A stretch of DNA of 64,000 nt, from the NCBI GenBank assembly GCA_964016985.1, contig OZ024830.1:18370191-18434190 (forward strand). Reading direction: 5' to 3'. Within the stretch, counting starts at the first letter, position 1. Each line of letters begins with the position of its first letter. The notes beneath the pieces were generated by a model. That model worked only from the letters and a program-made list of their open reading frames with translations, was not told the DNA's origin and did not search any database. Positions 1 to 11,784 of this stretch are shown in pieces. A program made the position numbers and the translations under genes. The stretch comes from Anodontia alba (lineage: Eukaryota; Mollusca; Bivalvia; Lucinida; Lucinidae).

Positions 1-2127
1 CGAAAAAGGGGCGATAAGAAATTTTGGGCACTTGGCCCCAGGGAGTCATTGGTCCAGACCTTTCGTCTGGCACCAGTTTCATCCCGATCGGTGAAGGTCA
101 CATTAGGCTCAAACTTGCAGTCCAAAGTTGGTAGGGAATGTCTGAAACTTTGACCCCTAATAACTCGTCTGTTTTTCATCCGATTAAGCTGAAATTTGGA
201 ACGTTTGTAGAGCCCATCCATACAAACATGCCTGCACAATCCGGGATGCGGTCAATGGAATAGCACGTGCACTATAGGGCGCCAAAAATTCAATAAATAA
301 ACATTTTTACGCCTACAGCAGCCAAAGGAAAGCAGTCTCGGTGCTGCAAATTTATGCGCATGCGCAGATCATTAATGTCTACAAACGTAGAGGATAGTCA
401 AGGGACTCGAGGCAAGGCATCCTGCTGAAAATGGGTCCTCAAATTTGCATTGCACCCTATGGGATTATGGGCGGGAAACCGTAAAAACCCTAATAACTCC
501 ATCAGTTCGCAACAGACAGGCGCGTTTTTTATAGGGTTTATAGGTCTTAGGGAGGTACATTTCCGTGCCAAATTGTATGGCGCTGCATGCAGTAGAAGCA
601 AAGATATAAGGACTGGAAATGCGTCCCTAGGTCTCGCCTGCTGAACAAAGAGATTAAAAGTCACTAAAGCTGACCTTCACCGATTGAGCTGAAACTAGCA
701 CCAAACATTGTCCTAGTACCATAGTACATAAAACAATATTTGCCAGAAAATTCGGACTCTGCGTTAGTAAGTTATTAGGGGTCAAACATTAGCAAATATC
801 AACTTTCAGCGGCCATAACTCGAAAAAGGGGCGATAAGAAATTTTGGGCACTTGGCCCCAGGGAGTCATTGGTCCAGACCTTTCGTCTGGCACCAGTTTC
901 ATCCCGATCGGTGAAGGTCACATTAGGCTCAAACTTGCAGTCCAAAGTTGGTAGGGAATGTCTGAAACTTTGACCCCTAATAACTCGTCTGTTTTTCATC
1001 CGATTAAGCTGAAATTTGGAATGTTTGTAGAGCCCATCCATACAAACATGCCTGCACAATCCGGGATGCGGTCAATGGAATAGCACGTGCACTATAGGGC
1101 GCCAAAAATTCAATAAATAAACCTTTTTACGCCTACAGCAGCCAAAGGAAAGCACTCTCGGTGCTGCAAATTTATGCGCATGCGCAGATCATTAATGTCT
1201 ACAAACGTAGAGGGTAGTCAATGGACTCGAGGCAAGGCATCCTGCTGAAAATGGGTCCTCAAATTTGCATTGCACCCTATGGGATTATGGGCGGGAAACC
1301 GTAAAAACCCTAATAACTCCATCAGTTCGCAACAGACAGGCGCGCTTTTTATAGGGTTTATAGGTCTTAGGGAGGTACATTTCCGTGCCAAATTGTATGG
1401 CGCTGCATGCAGTAGAAGCAAAGATATAAGGACTGGAAATGCGTCCCTAGGTCTCGCCTGCTGAACAAAGAGATTAAAAGTCACTAAAGCTGACCTTCAC
1501 CGATTGAGCTGAAACTAGCACCAAACATTGTCCTAGTACCATAGTACATAAAACAATATTTGTCAGAAAATTCGGACTCTGCGTTAGTAAGTTATTAGGG
1601 GTCAAACATTAGCAAATGTCAACTTTCAGCGGCCATAACTCGAAAAAGGGGCGATAAGAAATTTTGGGCACTTGGCCCCAGGGAGTCATTGGTCCAGACC
1701 TTTCGTCTGGCACCAGTTTCATCCCGATCGGTGAAGGTCACATTAGGCTCAAACTTGCAGTCCAAAGTTGGTAGGGAATGTCTGAAACTTTGACCCCTAA
1801 TAACTCGTCTGTTTTTCATCCGATTAAGCTGAAATTTGGAACGTTTGTAGAGCCCATCCATACAAACATGCCTGCACAATCCGGGATGCGGTCAATGGAA
1901 TAGCACGTGCACTATAGGGCGCCAAAAATTCAATAAATAAACCTTTTTACGCCTACAGCAGCCAAAGGAAAGCACTCTCGGTGCTGCAAATTTATGCGCA
2001 TGCGCAGATCATTAATGTCTACAAACGTAGAGGGTAGTCAAGGGACTCGAGGCAAGGCATCCTGCTGAAAATGGGTCCTCAAATTTGCATTGCACCCTAT
2101 GGGATTATGGGCGGGAAACCGTAAAAA

Positions 2128-2139
2128 CCCTAATAACTC
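2128..2139 (+). repeat. Internal motif, forward 5-prime part (C)
   Basis: CCCTAATAACTC repeats 12 bases of copy A exactly. The sequence after it (CATCAGTTCGCAACAG) does not continue the motif clearly, so only the front part is retained. Confidence 0.5.
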
Positions 2140-2202
2140 CATCAGTTCGCAACAGACAGGCGCGCTTTTTATAGGGTTTATAGGTCTTAGGGAGGTACAT
2201 TT

Positions 2203-2250
2203 CCGTGCCAAATTGTATGGCGCTGCATGCAGTAGAAGCAAAGATATAAG
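2203..2250 (-). repeat. Internal motif, diverged reverse copy (G)
   Basis: On the minus strand this reads CTTATATCT, a spacer, then CCATACAATTTGGCACGG. It resembles the ATAACTC and GAAATTTGGAACG ends of copy A in order and approximate spacing. It spans the CTGCATGCAG palindrome. The relationship is weaker than for A, D, E and F. Confidence 0.4.
2223..2232. repeat. 10-bp palindrome CTGCATGCAG (one per unit)
   Basis: A perfect palindrome present at the same offset in nearly all units; one unit carries GCATACAG near 21089. No specific binding protein is proposed. Confidence 0.6.
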
Positions 2251-2310
2251 GACTGGAAATGCGTCCCTAGGTCTCGCCTGCTGAACAAAGAGATTAAAAG
2301 TCACTAAAGC

Positions 2311-2346
2311 TGACCTTCACCGATTGAGCTGAAACTAGCACCAAAC
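2311..2346 (+). repeat. Internal motif, forward 3-prime half (D)
   Basis: TGACCTTCACCGATTGAGCTGAAACTAGC and the following CACCAAAC correspond to the CCGATTAAGCTGAAATTTGG half of copy A. It also matches the reverse complement of 2525-2560 at 29 of 36 positions, with the first 14 bases perfect. The ATAACTC half is not visible upstream. Confidence 0.65.
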
Positions 2347-2374
2347 ATTGTCCTAGTACCATAGTACATAAAAC

Positions 2375-2426
2375 AATATTTGTCAGAAAATTCGGACTCT
2401 GCGTTAGTAAGTTATTAGGGGTCAAA
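2375..2426 (-). repeat. Internal motif, reverse copy (F)
   Basis: On the minus strand this begins with the same 16 bases as copy A (TTTGACCCCTAATAAC), followed by 14 bases and TCCGA, the same spacing as in A, then ATTTTCTGGCAA in place of the GAAATTTGG part. Identical block plus identical spacing argues for common origin, not chance. With copy A it forms a large inverted repeat within each unit. Confidence 0.7.
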
Positions 2427-2454
2427 CATTAGCAAATATCAACTTTCAGCGGCC

Positions 2455-2489
2455 ATAACTCGAAAAAGGGGCGATAAGAAATTTTGGGC
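2455..2489 (+). repeat. Internal motif, shortened forward copy (B)
   Basis: It starts ATAACTCG like copy A and ends with GAAATTTTGGGC, with 16 bases between the conserved ends instead of 24. It contains CGATAAG at the position of CCGATTAAG. It is probably an internally deleted version of the module. Confidence 0.5.
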
Positions 2490-2510
2490 ACTTGGCCCCA
2501 GGGAGTCATT

Positions 2511-2534
2511 GGTCCAGACCTTTCGTCTGGCACC
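2511..2534 (+). repeat. Short hairpin, CCAGAC / GTCTGG stem (one per unit)
   Basis: GGTCCAGAC, loop CTTTC, GTCTGG, one bulged C, ACC gives a 9-bp stem with a single bulge. I saw no unit in which the stem is altered. There is no T-run after it, so it is not a terminator. Confidence 0.55.
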
Positions 2535-2560
2535 AGTTTCATCCCGATCGGTGAAGGTCA
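2525..2560 (-). repeat. Internal motif, reverse 3-prime half (E)
   Basis: Read on the minus strand it starts TGACCTTCACCGAT and continues through GATGAAACTGG. It is an imperfect inverted copy (29 of 36) of 2311-2346. It overlaps the stem of the hairpin at 2511-2534 and contains the 8-bp palindrome CCGATCGG (2544-2551). Confidence 0.65.
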
Positions 2561-2608
2561 CATTAGGCTCAAACTTGCAGTCCAAAGTTGGTAGGGAATG
2601 TCTGAAAC

Positions 2609-2663
2609 TTTGACCCCTAATAACTCGTCTGTTTTTCATCCGATTAAGCTGAAATTTGGAACG
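2609..2663 (+). repeat. Internal ~50-bp motif, fullest forward copy (A)
   Basis: This copy reads TTTGACCCCTAATAAC, then 14 bases, TCCGATTAAGCTGAAATTTGG and AACG. Related copies lie elsewhere in the same unit on both strands, so the 820-bp unit appears to be assembled from diverged copies of a shorter module. The perfect 16-bp block at its start is repeated in inverted orientation at 2411-2426. The function is unknown. I have a general impression that similar strings occur in other invertebrate genomes, but cannot verify this here. Confidence 0.75.
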
Positions 2664-2722
2664 TTTGTAGAGCCCATCCATACAAACATGCCTGCACAAT
2701 CCGGGATGCGGTCAATGGAATA

Positions 2723-2730
2723 GCACGTGC
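2723..2730. promoter_or_regulatory. GCACGTGC palindrome containing an E-box (one per unit)
   Basis: A perfect 8-bp palindrome with the core CACGTG, the preferred site of many bHLH factors. It lies 84 bases upstream of the NRF-1-type palindrome in every unit I read. A CACGTG core is short enough to occur by chance, so the regulatory reading is tentative. Confidence 0.35.
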
Positions 2731-2751
2731 ACTATAGGGCGCCAAAAATTC

Positions 2752-2761
2752 AATAAATAAA
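2752..2761 (+). promoter_or_regulatory. Overlapping AATAAA strings (possible poly(A) signal)
   Basis: AATAAATAAA contains two overlapping AATAAA hexamers on the plus strand in every unit; one unit (near 24892) has lost a base here. If the array is transcribed on this strand these could act as polyadenylation signals. There is no evidence of transcription. Confidence 0.25.
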
Positions 2762-2790
2762 CCTTTTTACGCCTACAGCAGCCAAAGGAA

Positions 2791-2805
2791 AGCACTCTCG
2801 GTGCT
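2791..2805 (+). repeat. Short hairpin AGCAC / GTGCT with domain-diagnostic loop
   Basis: A 5-bp perfect stem with a 5-base loop. The loop is TCTCG in the left domain and CCTCG from 33133 onward, so the substitution that separates the two array domains leaves the stem intact. Units at 331 and 15091 (AGCAGTCTCG) and at 55535 (AGCATCCTCG) lose the closing pair. Confidence 0.45.
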
Positions 2806-2814
2806 GCAAATTTA

Positions 2815-2826
2815 TGCGCATGCGCA
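2815..2826. promoter_or_regulatory. NRF-1-type palindrome TGCGCATGCGCA (one per unit)
   Basis: A perfect 12-bp palindrome that fits the NRF-1 consensus YGCGCAYGCGCR. It appears once per unit, giving 76 copies in the visible array (first at 355-366, last at 62116-62127). In the one variant I noticed (C at 8555) the consensus is still satisfied. It lies in a 14-base alternating purine-pyrimidine run (TATGCGCATGCGCA), which is also favourable to Z-DNA or cruciform extrusion. Binding in vivo is not shown by sequence. It could be fixed simply because the unit is homogenised. Confidence 0.6.
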
Positions 2827-5800
2827 GATCATTAATGTCTACAAACGTAGAGGGTAGTCAAGGGACTCGAGGCAAGGCATCCTGCTGAAAATGGGTCCTC
2901 AAATTTGCATTGCACCCTATGGGATTATGGGCGGGAAACCGTAAAAACCCTAATAACTCCATCAGTTCGCAACAGACAGGCGCGCTTTTTATAGGGTTTA
3001 TAGGTCTTAGGGAGGTACATTTCCGTGCCAAATTGTATGGCGCTGCATGCAGTAGAAGCAAAGATATAAGGACTGGAAATGCGTCCCTAGGTCTCGCCTG
3101 CTGAACAAAGAGATTAAAAGTCACTAAAGCTGACCTTCACCGATTGAGCTGAAACTAGCACCAAACATTGTCCTAGTACCATAGTACATAAAACAATATT
3201 TGTCAGAAAATTCGGACTCTGCGTTAGTAAGTTATTAGGGGTCAAACATTAGCAAATATCAACTTTCAGCGGCCATAACTCGAAAAAGGGGCGATAAGAA
3301 ATTTTGGGCACTTGGCCCCAGGGAGTCATTGGTCCAGACCTTTCGTCTGGCACCAGTTTCATCCCGATCGGTGAAGGTCACATTAGGCTCAAACTTGCAG
3401 TCCAAAGTTGGTAGGGAATGTCTGAAACTTTGACCCCTAATAACTCGTCTGTTTTTCATCCGATTAAGCTGAAATTTGGAACGTTTGTAGAGCCCATCCA
3501 TACAAACATGCCTGCACAATCCGGGATGCGGTCAATGGAATAGCACGTGCACTATAGGGCGCCAAAAATTCAATAAATAAACCTTTTTACGCCTACAGCA
3601 GCCAAAGGAAAGCACTCTCGGTGCTGCAAATTTATGCGCATGCGCAGATCATTAATGTCTACAAACGTAGAGGGTAGTCAAGGGACTCGAGGCAAGGCAT
3701 CCTGCTGAAAATGGGTCCTCAAATTTGCATTGCACCCTATGGGATTATGGGCGGGAAACCGTAAAAACCCTAATAACTCCATCAGTTCGCAACAGACAGG
3801 CGCGCTTTTTATAGGGTTTATAGGTCTTAGGGAGGTACATTTCCGTGCCAAATTGTATGGCGCTGCATGCAGTAGAAGCAAAGATATAAGGACTGGAAAT
3901 GCGTCCCTAGGTCTCGCCTGCTGAACAAAGAGATTAAAAGTCACTAAAGCTGACCTTCACCGATTGAGCTGAAACTAGCACCAAACATTGTCCTAGTACC
4001 ATAGTACATAAAACAATATTTGCCAGAAAATTCGGACTCTGCGTTAGTAAGTTATTAGGGGTCAAACATTAGCAAATATCAACTTTCAGCGGCCATAACT
4101 CGAAAAAGGGGCGATAAGAAATTTTGGGCACTTGGCCCCAGGGAGTCATTGGTCCAGACCTTTCGTCTGGCACCAGTTTCATCCCGATCGGTGAAGGTCA
4201 CATTAGGCTCAAACTTGCAGTCCAAAGTTGGTAGGGAATGTCTGAAACTTTGACCCCTAATAACTCGTCTGTTTTTCATCCGATTAAGCTGAAATTTGGA
4301 ACGTTTGTAGAGCCCATCCATACAAACATGCCTGCACAATCCGGGATGCGGTCAATGGAATAGCACGTGCACTATAGGGCGCCAAATATTCAATAAATAA
4401 ACATTTTTACGCCTACAGCAGCCAAAGGAAAGCACTCTCGGTGCTGCAAATTTATGCGCATGCGCAGATCATTAATGTCTACAAACGTAGAGGGTAGTCA
4501 AGGGACTCGAGGCAAGGCATCCTGCTGAAAATGGGTCCTCAAATTTGCATTGCACCCTATGGGATTATGGGCGGGAAACCGTAAAAACCCTAATAACTCC
4601 ATCAGTTCGCAACAAACAGGCGCGCTTTTTATAGGGTTTATAGGTCTTAGGGAGGTACATTTCCGTGCCAAATTGTATGGCGCTGCATGCAGTAGAAGCA
4701 AAGATATAAGGACTGGAAATGCGTCCCTAGGTCTCGCCTGCTGAACAAAGAGATTAAAAGTCACTAAAGCTGACCTTCACCGATTGAGCTGAAACTAGCA
4801 CCAAACATTGTCCTAGTACCATAGTACATAAAACAATATTTGCCAGAAAATTCGGACTCTGCGTTAGTAAGTTATTAGGGGTCAAACATTAGCAAATATC
4901 AACTTTCAGCGGCCATAACTCGAAAAAGGGGCGATAAGAAATTTTGGGCACTTGGCCCCAGGGAGTCATTGGTCCAGACCTTTCGTCTGGCACCAGTTTC
5001 ATCCCGATCGGTGAAGGTCACATTAGGCTCAAACTTGCAGTCCAAAGTTGGTAGGGAATGTCTGAAACTTTGACCCCTAATAACTCGTCTGTTTTTCATC
5101 CGATTAAGCTGAAATTTGGAACGTTTGTAGAGCCCATCCATACAAACATGCCTGCACAATCCGGGATGCGGTCAATGGAATAGCACGTGCACTATAGGGC
5201 GCCAAAAATTCAATAAATAAACCTTTTTACGCCTACAGCAGCCAAAGGAAAGCACTCTCGGTGCTGCAAATTTATGCGCATGCGCAGATCATTAATGTCT
5301 ACAAACGTAGAGGGTAGTCAAGGGACTCGAGGCAAGGCATCCTGCTGAAAATGGGTCCTCAAATTTGCATTGCACCCTATGGGATTATGGGCGGGAAACC
5401 GTAAAAACCCTAATAACTCCATCAGTTCGCAACAGACAGGCGCGCTTTTTATAGGGTTTATAGGTCTTAGGGAGGTACATTTCCGTGCCAAATTGTATGG
5501 CGCTGCATGCAGTAGAAGCAAAGATATAAGGACTGGAAATGCGTCCCTAGGTCTCGCCTGCTGAACAAAGAGATTAAAAGTCACTAAAGCTGACCTTCAC
5601 CGATTGAGCTGAAACTAGCACCAAACATTGTCCTAGTACCATAGTACATAAAACAATATTTGCCAGAAAATTCGGACTCTGCGTTAGTAAGTTATTAGGG
5701 GTCAAACATTAGCAAATATCAACTTTCAGCGGCCATAACTCGAAAAAGGGGCGATAAGAAATTTTGGGCACTTGGCCCCAGGGAGTCATTGGTCCAGACC

Positions 5801-8800
5801 TTTCGTCTGGCACCAGTTTCATCCCGATCGGTGAAGGTCACATTAGGCTCAAACTTGCAGTCCAAAGTTGGTAGGGAATGTCTGAAACTTTGACCCCTAA
5901 TAACTCGTCTGTTTTTCATCCGATTAAGCTGAAATTTGGAATGTTTGTAGAGCCCATCCATACAAACATGCCTGCACAATCCGGGATGCGGTCAATGGAA
6001 TAGCACGTGCACTATAGGGCGCCAAAAATTCAATAAATAAACATTTTTACGCCTACAGCAGCCAAAGGAAAGCACTCTCGGTGCTGCAAATTTATGCGCA
6101 TGCGCAGATCATTAATGTCTACAAACGTAGAGGGTAGTCAAGGGACTCGAGGCAAGGCATCCTGCTGAAAATGGGTCCTCAAATTTGCATTGCACCCTAT
6201 GGGATTATGGGCGGGAAACCGTAAAAACCCTAATAACTCCATCAGTTCGCAACAGACAGGCGCGCTTTTTATAGGGTTTATAGGTCTTAGGGAGGTACAT
6301 TTCCGTGCCAAATTGTATGGCGCTGCATGCAGTAGAAGCAAAGATATAAGGACTGGAAATGCGTCCCTAGGTCTCGCCTGCTGAACAAAGAGATTAAAAG
6401 TCACTAAAGCTGACCTTCACCGATTGAGCTGAAACTAGCACCAAACATTGTCCTAGTACCATAGTACATAAAACAATATTTGTCAGAAAATTCGGACTCT
6501 GCGTTAGTAAGTTATTAGGGGTCAAACATTAGCAAATATCAACTTTCAGCGGCCATAACTCGAAAAAGGGGCGATAAGAAATTTTGGGCACTTGGCCCCA
6601 GGGAGTCATTGGTCCAGACCTTTCGTCTGGCACCAGTTTCATCCCGATCGGTGAAGGTCACATTAGGCTCAAACTTGCAGTCCAAAGTTGGTAGGGAATG
6701 TCTGAAACTTTGACCCCTAATAACTCGTCTGTTTTTCATCCGATTAAGCTGAAATTTGGAACGTTTGTAGAGCCTATCCATACAAACATGCCTGCACAAT
6801 CCGGGATGCGGTCAATGGAATAGCACGTGCACTATAGGGCGCCAAAAATTCAATAAATAAACCTGTTTACGCCTACAGCAGCCAAAGGAAAGCACTCTCG
6901 GTGCTGCAAATTTATGCGCATGCGCAGATCATTAATGTCTACAAACGTAGAGGGTAGTCAAGGGACTCGAGGCAAGGCATCCTGCTGAAAATGGGTCCTC
7001 AAATTTGCATTGCACCCTATGGGATTATGGGCGGGAAACCGTAAAAACCCTAATAACTCCATCAGTTCGCAACAGACAGGCGCGCTTTTTATAGGGTTTA
7101 TAGGTCTTAGGGAGGTACATTTCCGTGCCAAATTGTATGGCGCTGCATGCAGTAGAAGCAAAGATATAAGGACTGGAAATGCGTCCCTAGGTCTCGCCTG
7201 CTGAACAAAGAGATTAAAAGTCACTAAAGCTGACCTTCACCGATTGAGCTGAAACTAGCACCAAACATTGTCCTAGTACCATAGTACATAAAACAATATT
7301 TGCCAGAAAATTCGGACTCTGCGTTAGTAAGTTATTAGGGGTCAAACATTAGCAAATATCAACTTTCAGCGGCCATAACTCGAAAAAGGGGCGATAAGAA
7401 ATTTTGGGCACTTGGCCCCAGGGAGTCATTGGTCCAGACCTTTCGTCTGGCACCAGTTTCATCCCGATCGGTGAAGGTCACATTAGGCTCAAACTTGCAG
7501 TCCAAAGTTGGTAGGGAATGTCTGAAATTTTGACCCCTAATAACTCGTCTGTTTTTCATCCGATTAAGCTGAAATTTGGAACGTTTGTAGAGCCCATCCA
7601 TACAAACATGCCTGCACAATCCGGGATGCGGTCAATGGAATAGCACGTGCACTATAGGGCGCCAAATATTCAATAAATAAACCTTTTTACGCCTACAGCA
7701 GCCAAAGGAAAGCACTCTCGGTGCTGCAAATTTATGCGCATGCGCAGATCATTAATGTCTACAAACGTAGAGGGTAGTCAAGGGACTCGAGGCAAGGCAT
7801 CCTGCTGAAAATGGGTCCTCAAATTTGCATTGCACCCTATGGGATTATGGGCGGGAAACCGTAAAAACCCTAATAACTCCATCAGTTCGCAACAGACAGG
7901 CGCGCTTTTTATAGGGTTTATAGGTCTTAGGGAGGTACATTTCCGTGCCAAATTGTATGGCGCTGCATGCAGTAGAAGCAAAGATATAAGGACTGGAAAT
8001 GCGTCCCTAGGTCTCGCCTGCTGAACAAAGAGATTAAAAGTCACTAAAGCTGACCTTCACCGATTGAGCTGAAACTAGCACCAAACATTGTCCTAGTACC
8101 ATAGTACATAAAACAATATTTGCCAGAAAATTCGGACTCAGCGTTAGTAAGTTATTAGGGGTCAAACATTAGCAAATATCAACTTTCAGCGGCCATAACT
8201 CGAAAAAGGGGCGATAAGAAATTTTGGGCACTTGGCCCCAGGGAGTCATTGGTCCAGACCTTTCGTCTGGCACCAGTTTCATCCCGATCGGTGAAGGTCA
8301 CATTAGGCTCAAACTTGCAGTCCAAAGTTGGTAGGGAATGTCTGAAACTTTGACCCCTAATAACTCGTCTGTTTTTCATCCGATTAAGCTGAAATTTGGA
8401 ACGTTTGTAGAGCCCATCCATACAAACATGCCTGCACAATCCGGGATGCGGTCAATGGAATAGCACGTGCACTATAGGGCGCCAAAAATTCAATAAATAA
8501 ACCTTTTTACGCCTACAGCAGCCAAAGGAAAGCACTCTCGGTGCTGCAAATTTACGCGCATGCGCAGATCATTAATGTCTACAAACGTAGAGGGTAGTCA
8601 AGGGACTCGAGGCAAGGCATCCTGCTGAAAATGGGTCCTCAAATTTGCATTGCACCCTATGGGATTATGGGCGGGAAACCGTAAAAACCCTAATAACTCC
8701 ATCAGTTCGCAACAGACAGGCGCGCTTTTTATAGGGTTTATAGGTCTTAGGGAGGTACATTTCCGTGCCAAATTGTATGGCGCTGCATGCAGTAGAAGCA

Positions 8801-10144
8801 AAGATATAAGGACTGGAAATGCGTCCCTAGGTCTCGCCTGCTGAACAAAGAGATTAAAAGTCACTAAAGCTGACCTTCACCGATTGAGCTGAAACTAGCA
8901 CCAAACATTGTCCTAGTACCATAGTACATAAAACAATATTTGCCAGAAAATTCGGACTCTGCGTTAGTAAGTTATTAGGGGTCAAACATTAGCAAATATC
9001 AACTTTCAGCGGCCATAACTCGAAAAAGGGGCGATAAGAAATTTTGGGCACTTGGCCCCAGGGAGTCATTGGTCCAGACCTTTCGTCTGGCACCAGTTTC
9101 ATCCCGATCGGTGAAGGTCACATTAGGCTCAAACTTGCAGTCCAAAGTTGGTAGGGAATGTCTGAAACTTTGACCCCTAATAACTCGTCTGTTTTTCATC
9201 CGATTAAGCTGAAATTTGGAATGTTTGTAGAGCCCATCCATACAAACATGCCTGCACAATCCGGGATGCGGTCAATGGAATAGCACGTGCACTATAGGGC
9301 GCCAAAAATTCAATAAATAAACCTTTTTACGCCTACAGCAGCCAAAGGAAAGCACTCTCGGTGCTGCAAATTTATGCGCATGCGCAGATCATTAATGTCT
9401 ACAAACGTAGAGGGTAGTCAAGGGACTCGAGGCAAGGCATCCTGCTGAAAATGGGTCCTCAAATTTGCATTGCACCCTATGGGATTATGGGCGGGAAACC
9501 GTAAAAACCCTAATAACTCCATCAGTTCGCAACAGACAGGCGCGCTTTTTATAGGGTTTATAGGTCTTAGGGAGGTACATTTCCGTGCCAAATTGTATGG
9601 CGCTGCATGCAGTAGAAGCAAAGATATAAGGACTGGAAATGCGTCCCTAGGTCTCGCCTGCTGAACAAAGAGATTAAAAGTCACTAAAGCTGACCTTCAC
9701 CGATTGAGCTGAAACTAGCACCAAACATTGTCCTAGTACCATAGTACATAAAACAATATTTGTCAGAAAATTCGGACTCTGCGTTAGTAAGTTATTAGGG
9801 GTCAAACATTAGCAAATATCAACTTTCAGCGGCCATAACTCGAAAAAGGGGCGATAAGAAATTTTGGGCACTTGGCCCCAGGGAGTCATTGGTCCAGACC
9901 TTTCGTCTGGCACCAGTTTCATCCCGATCGGTGAAGGTCACATTAGGCTCAAACTTGCAGTCCAAAGTTGGTAGGGAATGTCTGAAACTTTGACCCCTAA
10001 TAACTCGTCTGTTTTTCATCCGATTAAGCTGAAATTTGGAACGTTTGTAGAGCCCATCCATACAAACATGTCTGCATAATCCGGGATGCGGTCAATGGAA
10101 TAGCACGTGCACTATAGGGCGCCAAAAATTCAATAAATAAACCT

Positions 10145-10905
10145 GTTTACGCCTACAGCAGCCAAAGGAAAGCACTCTCGGTGCTGCAAATTTATGCGCA
10201 TGCGCAGATCATTAATGTCTACAAACGTAGAGGGTAGTCAAGGGACTCGAGGCAAGGCATCCTGCTGAAAATGGGTCCTCAAATTTGCATTGCACCCTAT
10301 GGGATTATGGGCGGGAAACCGTAAAAACCCTAATAACTCCATCAGTTCGCAACAGACAGGCGCGCTTTTTATAGGGTTTATAGGTCTTAGGGAGGTACAT
10401 TTCCGTGCCAAATTGTATGGCGCTGCATGCAGTAGAAGCAAATATATAAGGACTGGAAATGCGTCCCTAGGTCTCGCCTGCTGAACAAAGAGATTAAAAG
10501 TCACTAAAGCTGACCTTCACCGATTGAGCTGAAACTAGCACCAAACATTGTCCTAGTACCATAGTACATAAAACAATATTTGCCAGAAAATTCGGACTCT
10601 GCGTTAGTAAGTTATTAGGGGTCAAACATTAGCAAATATCAACTTTCAGCGGCCATAACTCGAAAAAGGGGCGATAAGAAATTTTGGGCACTTGGCCCCA
10701 GGGAGTCATTGGTCCAGACCTTTCGTCTGGCACCAGTTTCATCCCGATCGGTGAAGGTCACATTAGGCTCAAACTTGCAGTCCAAAGTTGGTAGGGAATG
10801 TCTGAAACTTTGACCCCTAATAACTCGTCTGTTTTTCATCCGATTAAGCTGAAATTTGGAACGTTTGTAGAGCCCATCCATACAAACATGCCTGCACAAT
10901 CCGTA
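10145..10905. repeat. Variant haplotype, first copy of a 2-unit (1640 bp) duplication
   Basis: Three linked rare variants, ACCTGTTT (G at 10145), AATATATAAG (T at 10443) and CCGTAATGC (TA at 10904-10905), recur exactly 1640 bases later at 11785, 12083 and 12544-12545. CCGTAATGC also occurs 820 bases further on at 13364-13365. This is a local two-unit block duplication. The T at 10443 changes GATATAAG to TATATAAG, giving a TATA-box-like string in these two units only. Confidence 0.8.
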
Positions 10906-11784
10906 ATGCGGTCAATGGAATAGCACGTGCACTATAGGGCGCCAAAAATTCAATAAATAAACCTTTTTACGCCTACAGCAGCCAAAGGAAAGCACTCTCG
11001 GTGCTGCAAATTTATGCGCATGCGCAGATCATTAATGTCTACAAACGTAGAGGGTAGTCAAGGGACTCGAGGCAAGGCATCCTGCTGAAAATGGGTCCTC
11101 AAATTTGCATTGCACCCTATGGGATTATGGGCGGGAAACCGTAAAAACCCTAATAACTCCATCAGTTCGCAACAGACAGGCGCGCTTTTTATAGGGTTTA
11201 TAGGTCTTAGGGAGGTACATTTCCGTGCCAAATTGTATGGCGCTGCATGCAGTAGAAGCAAAGATATAAGGACTGGAAATGCGTCCCTAGGTCTCGCCTG
11301 CTGAACAAAGAGATTAAAAGTCACTAAAGCTGACCTTCACCGATTGAGCTGAAACTAGCACCAAACATTGTCCTAGTACCATAGTACATAAAACAATATT
11401 TGTCAGAAAATTCGGACTCTGCGTTAGTAAGTTATTAGGGGTCAAACATTAGCAAATATCAACTTTCAGCGGCCATAACTCGAAAAAGGGGCGATAAGAA
11501 ATTTTGGGCACTTGGCCCCAGGGAGTCATTGGTCCAGACCTTTCGTCTGGCACCAGTTTCATCCCGATCGGTGAAGGTCACATTAGGCTCAAACTTGCAG
11601 TCCAAAGTTGGTAGGGAATGTCTGAAACTTTGACCCCTAATAACTCGTCTGTTTTTCATCCGATTAAGCTGAAATTTGGAACGTTTGTAGAGCCCATCCA
11701 TACAAACATGCCTGCACAATCCGGGATGCGGTCAATGGAATAGCACGTGCACTATAGGGCGCCAAAAATTCAATAAATAAACCT

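Larger units (their letters stand above)
2034..2853. repeat. Representative satellite unit (phase set by the right array boundary)
   Basis: This single 820-bp unit is used here to place internal motifs; the same motifs occur at the same offsets in every other unit. In order it holds a CCCTAATAACTC element (2128-2139), a reverse-oriented motif copy overlapping CTGCATGCAG (2203-2250), a forward half motif (2311-2346), a reverse motif copy (2375-2426), a short forward copy (2455-2489), a hairpin (2511-2534) partly overlapping a reverse half motif (2525-2560), the fullest forward copy (2609-2663), an E-box palindrome (2723-2730), overlapping AATAAA (2752-2761), a loop-variant hairpin (2791-2805) and the NRF-1-like palindrome (2815-2826). 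It carries the TTTGTC form at 2383. No long open frame or known RNA gene is visible. Confidence 0.9.

Noticed and set aside
61..100. Possible CENP-B box (TTCG...A..CGGG) around TTTCGTCTGG or CCCGATCGG
   Set aside because: The essential A and CGGG positions do not match on either strand here, nor at ATTCGGACTCTGCG.
155..166. CCCTAATAACTC as telomere-like repeat
   Set aside because: It does not repeat in tandem as TTAGGG/CCCTAA; it is part of the internal ~50-bp motif.
267..281. CACTATAGGGCG resembling the core of the T7 promoter
   Set aside because: The upstream TAATACGACT part is absent and the string is in every satellite unit; it is a chance similarity, not vector.
488..510. Possible hammerhead ribozyme core on the minus strand (CTGATGG)
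   Set aside because: The conserved core is CUGANGA; here the last base is G, and no GAAA box or flanking helices follow.
398..664. 88-codon minus-strand open frame (hydrophobic stretch near residue 20) recurring in most units, with a 64-codon plus-strand frame inside it and an 86-codon minus-strand frame elsewhere in the unit
   Set aside because: They overlap antisense to each other and are conserved only because the whole unit is. Some units break them without consequence: a stop from the change at 33296, truncation at 36517, and a 3-bp deletion near 31655. No domain, gene context or codon signal is seen.
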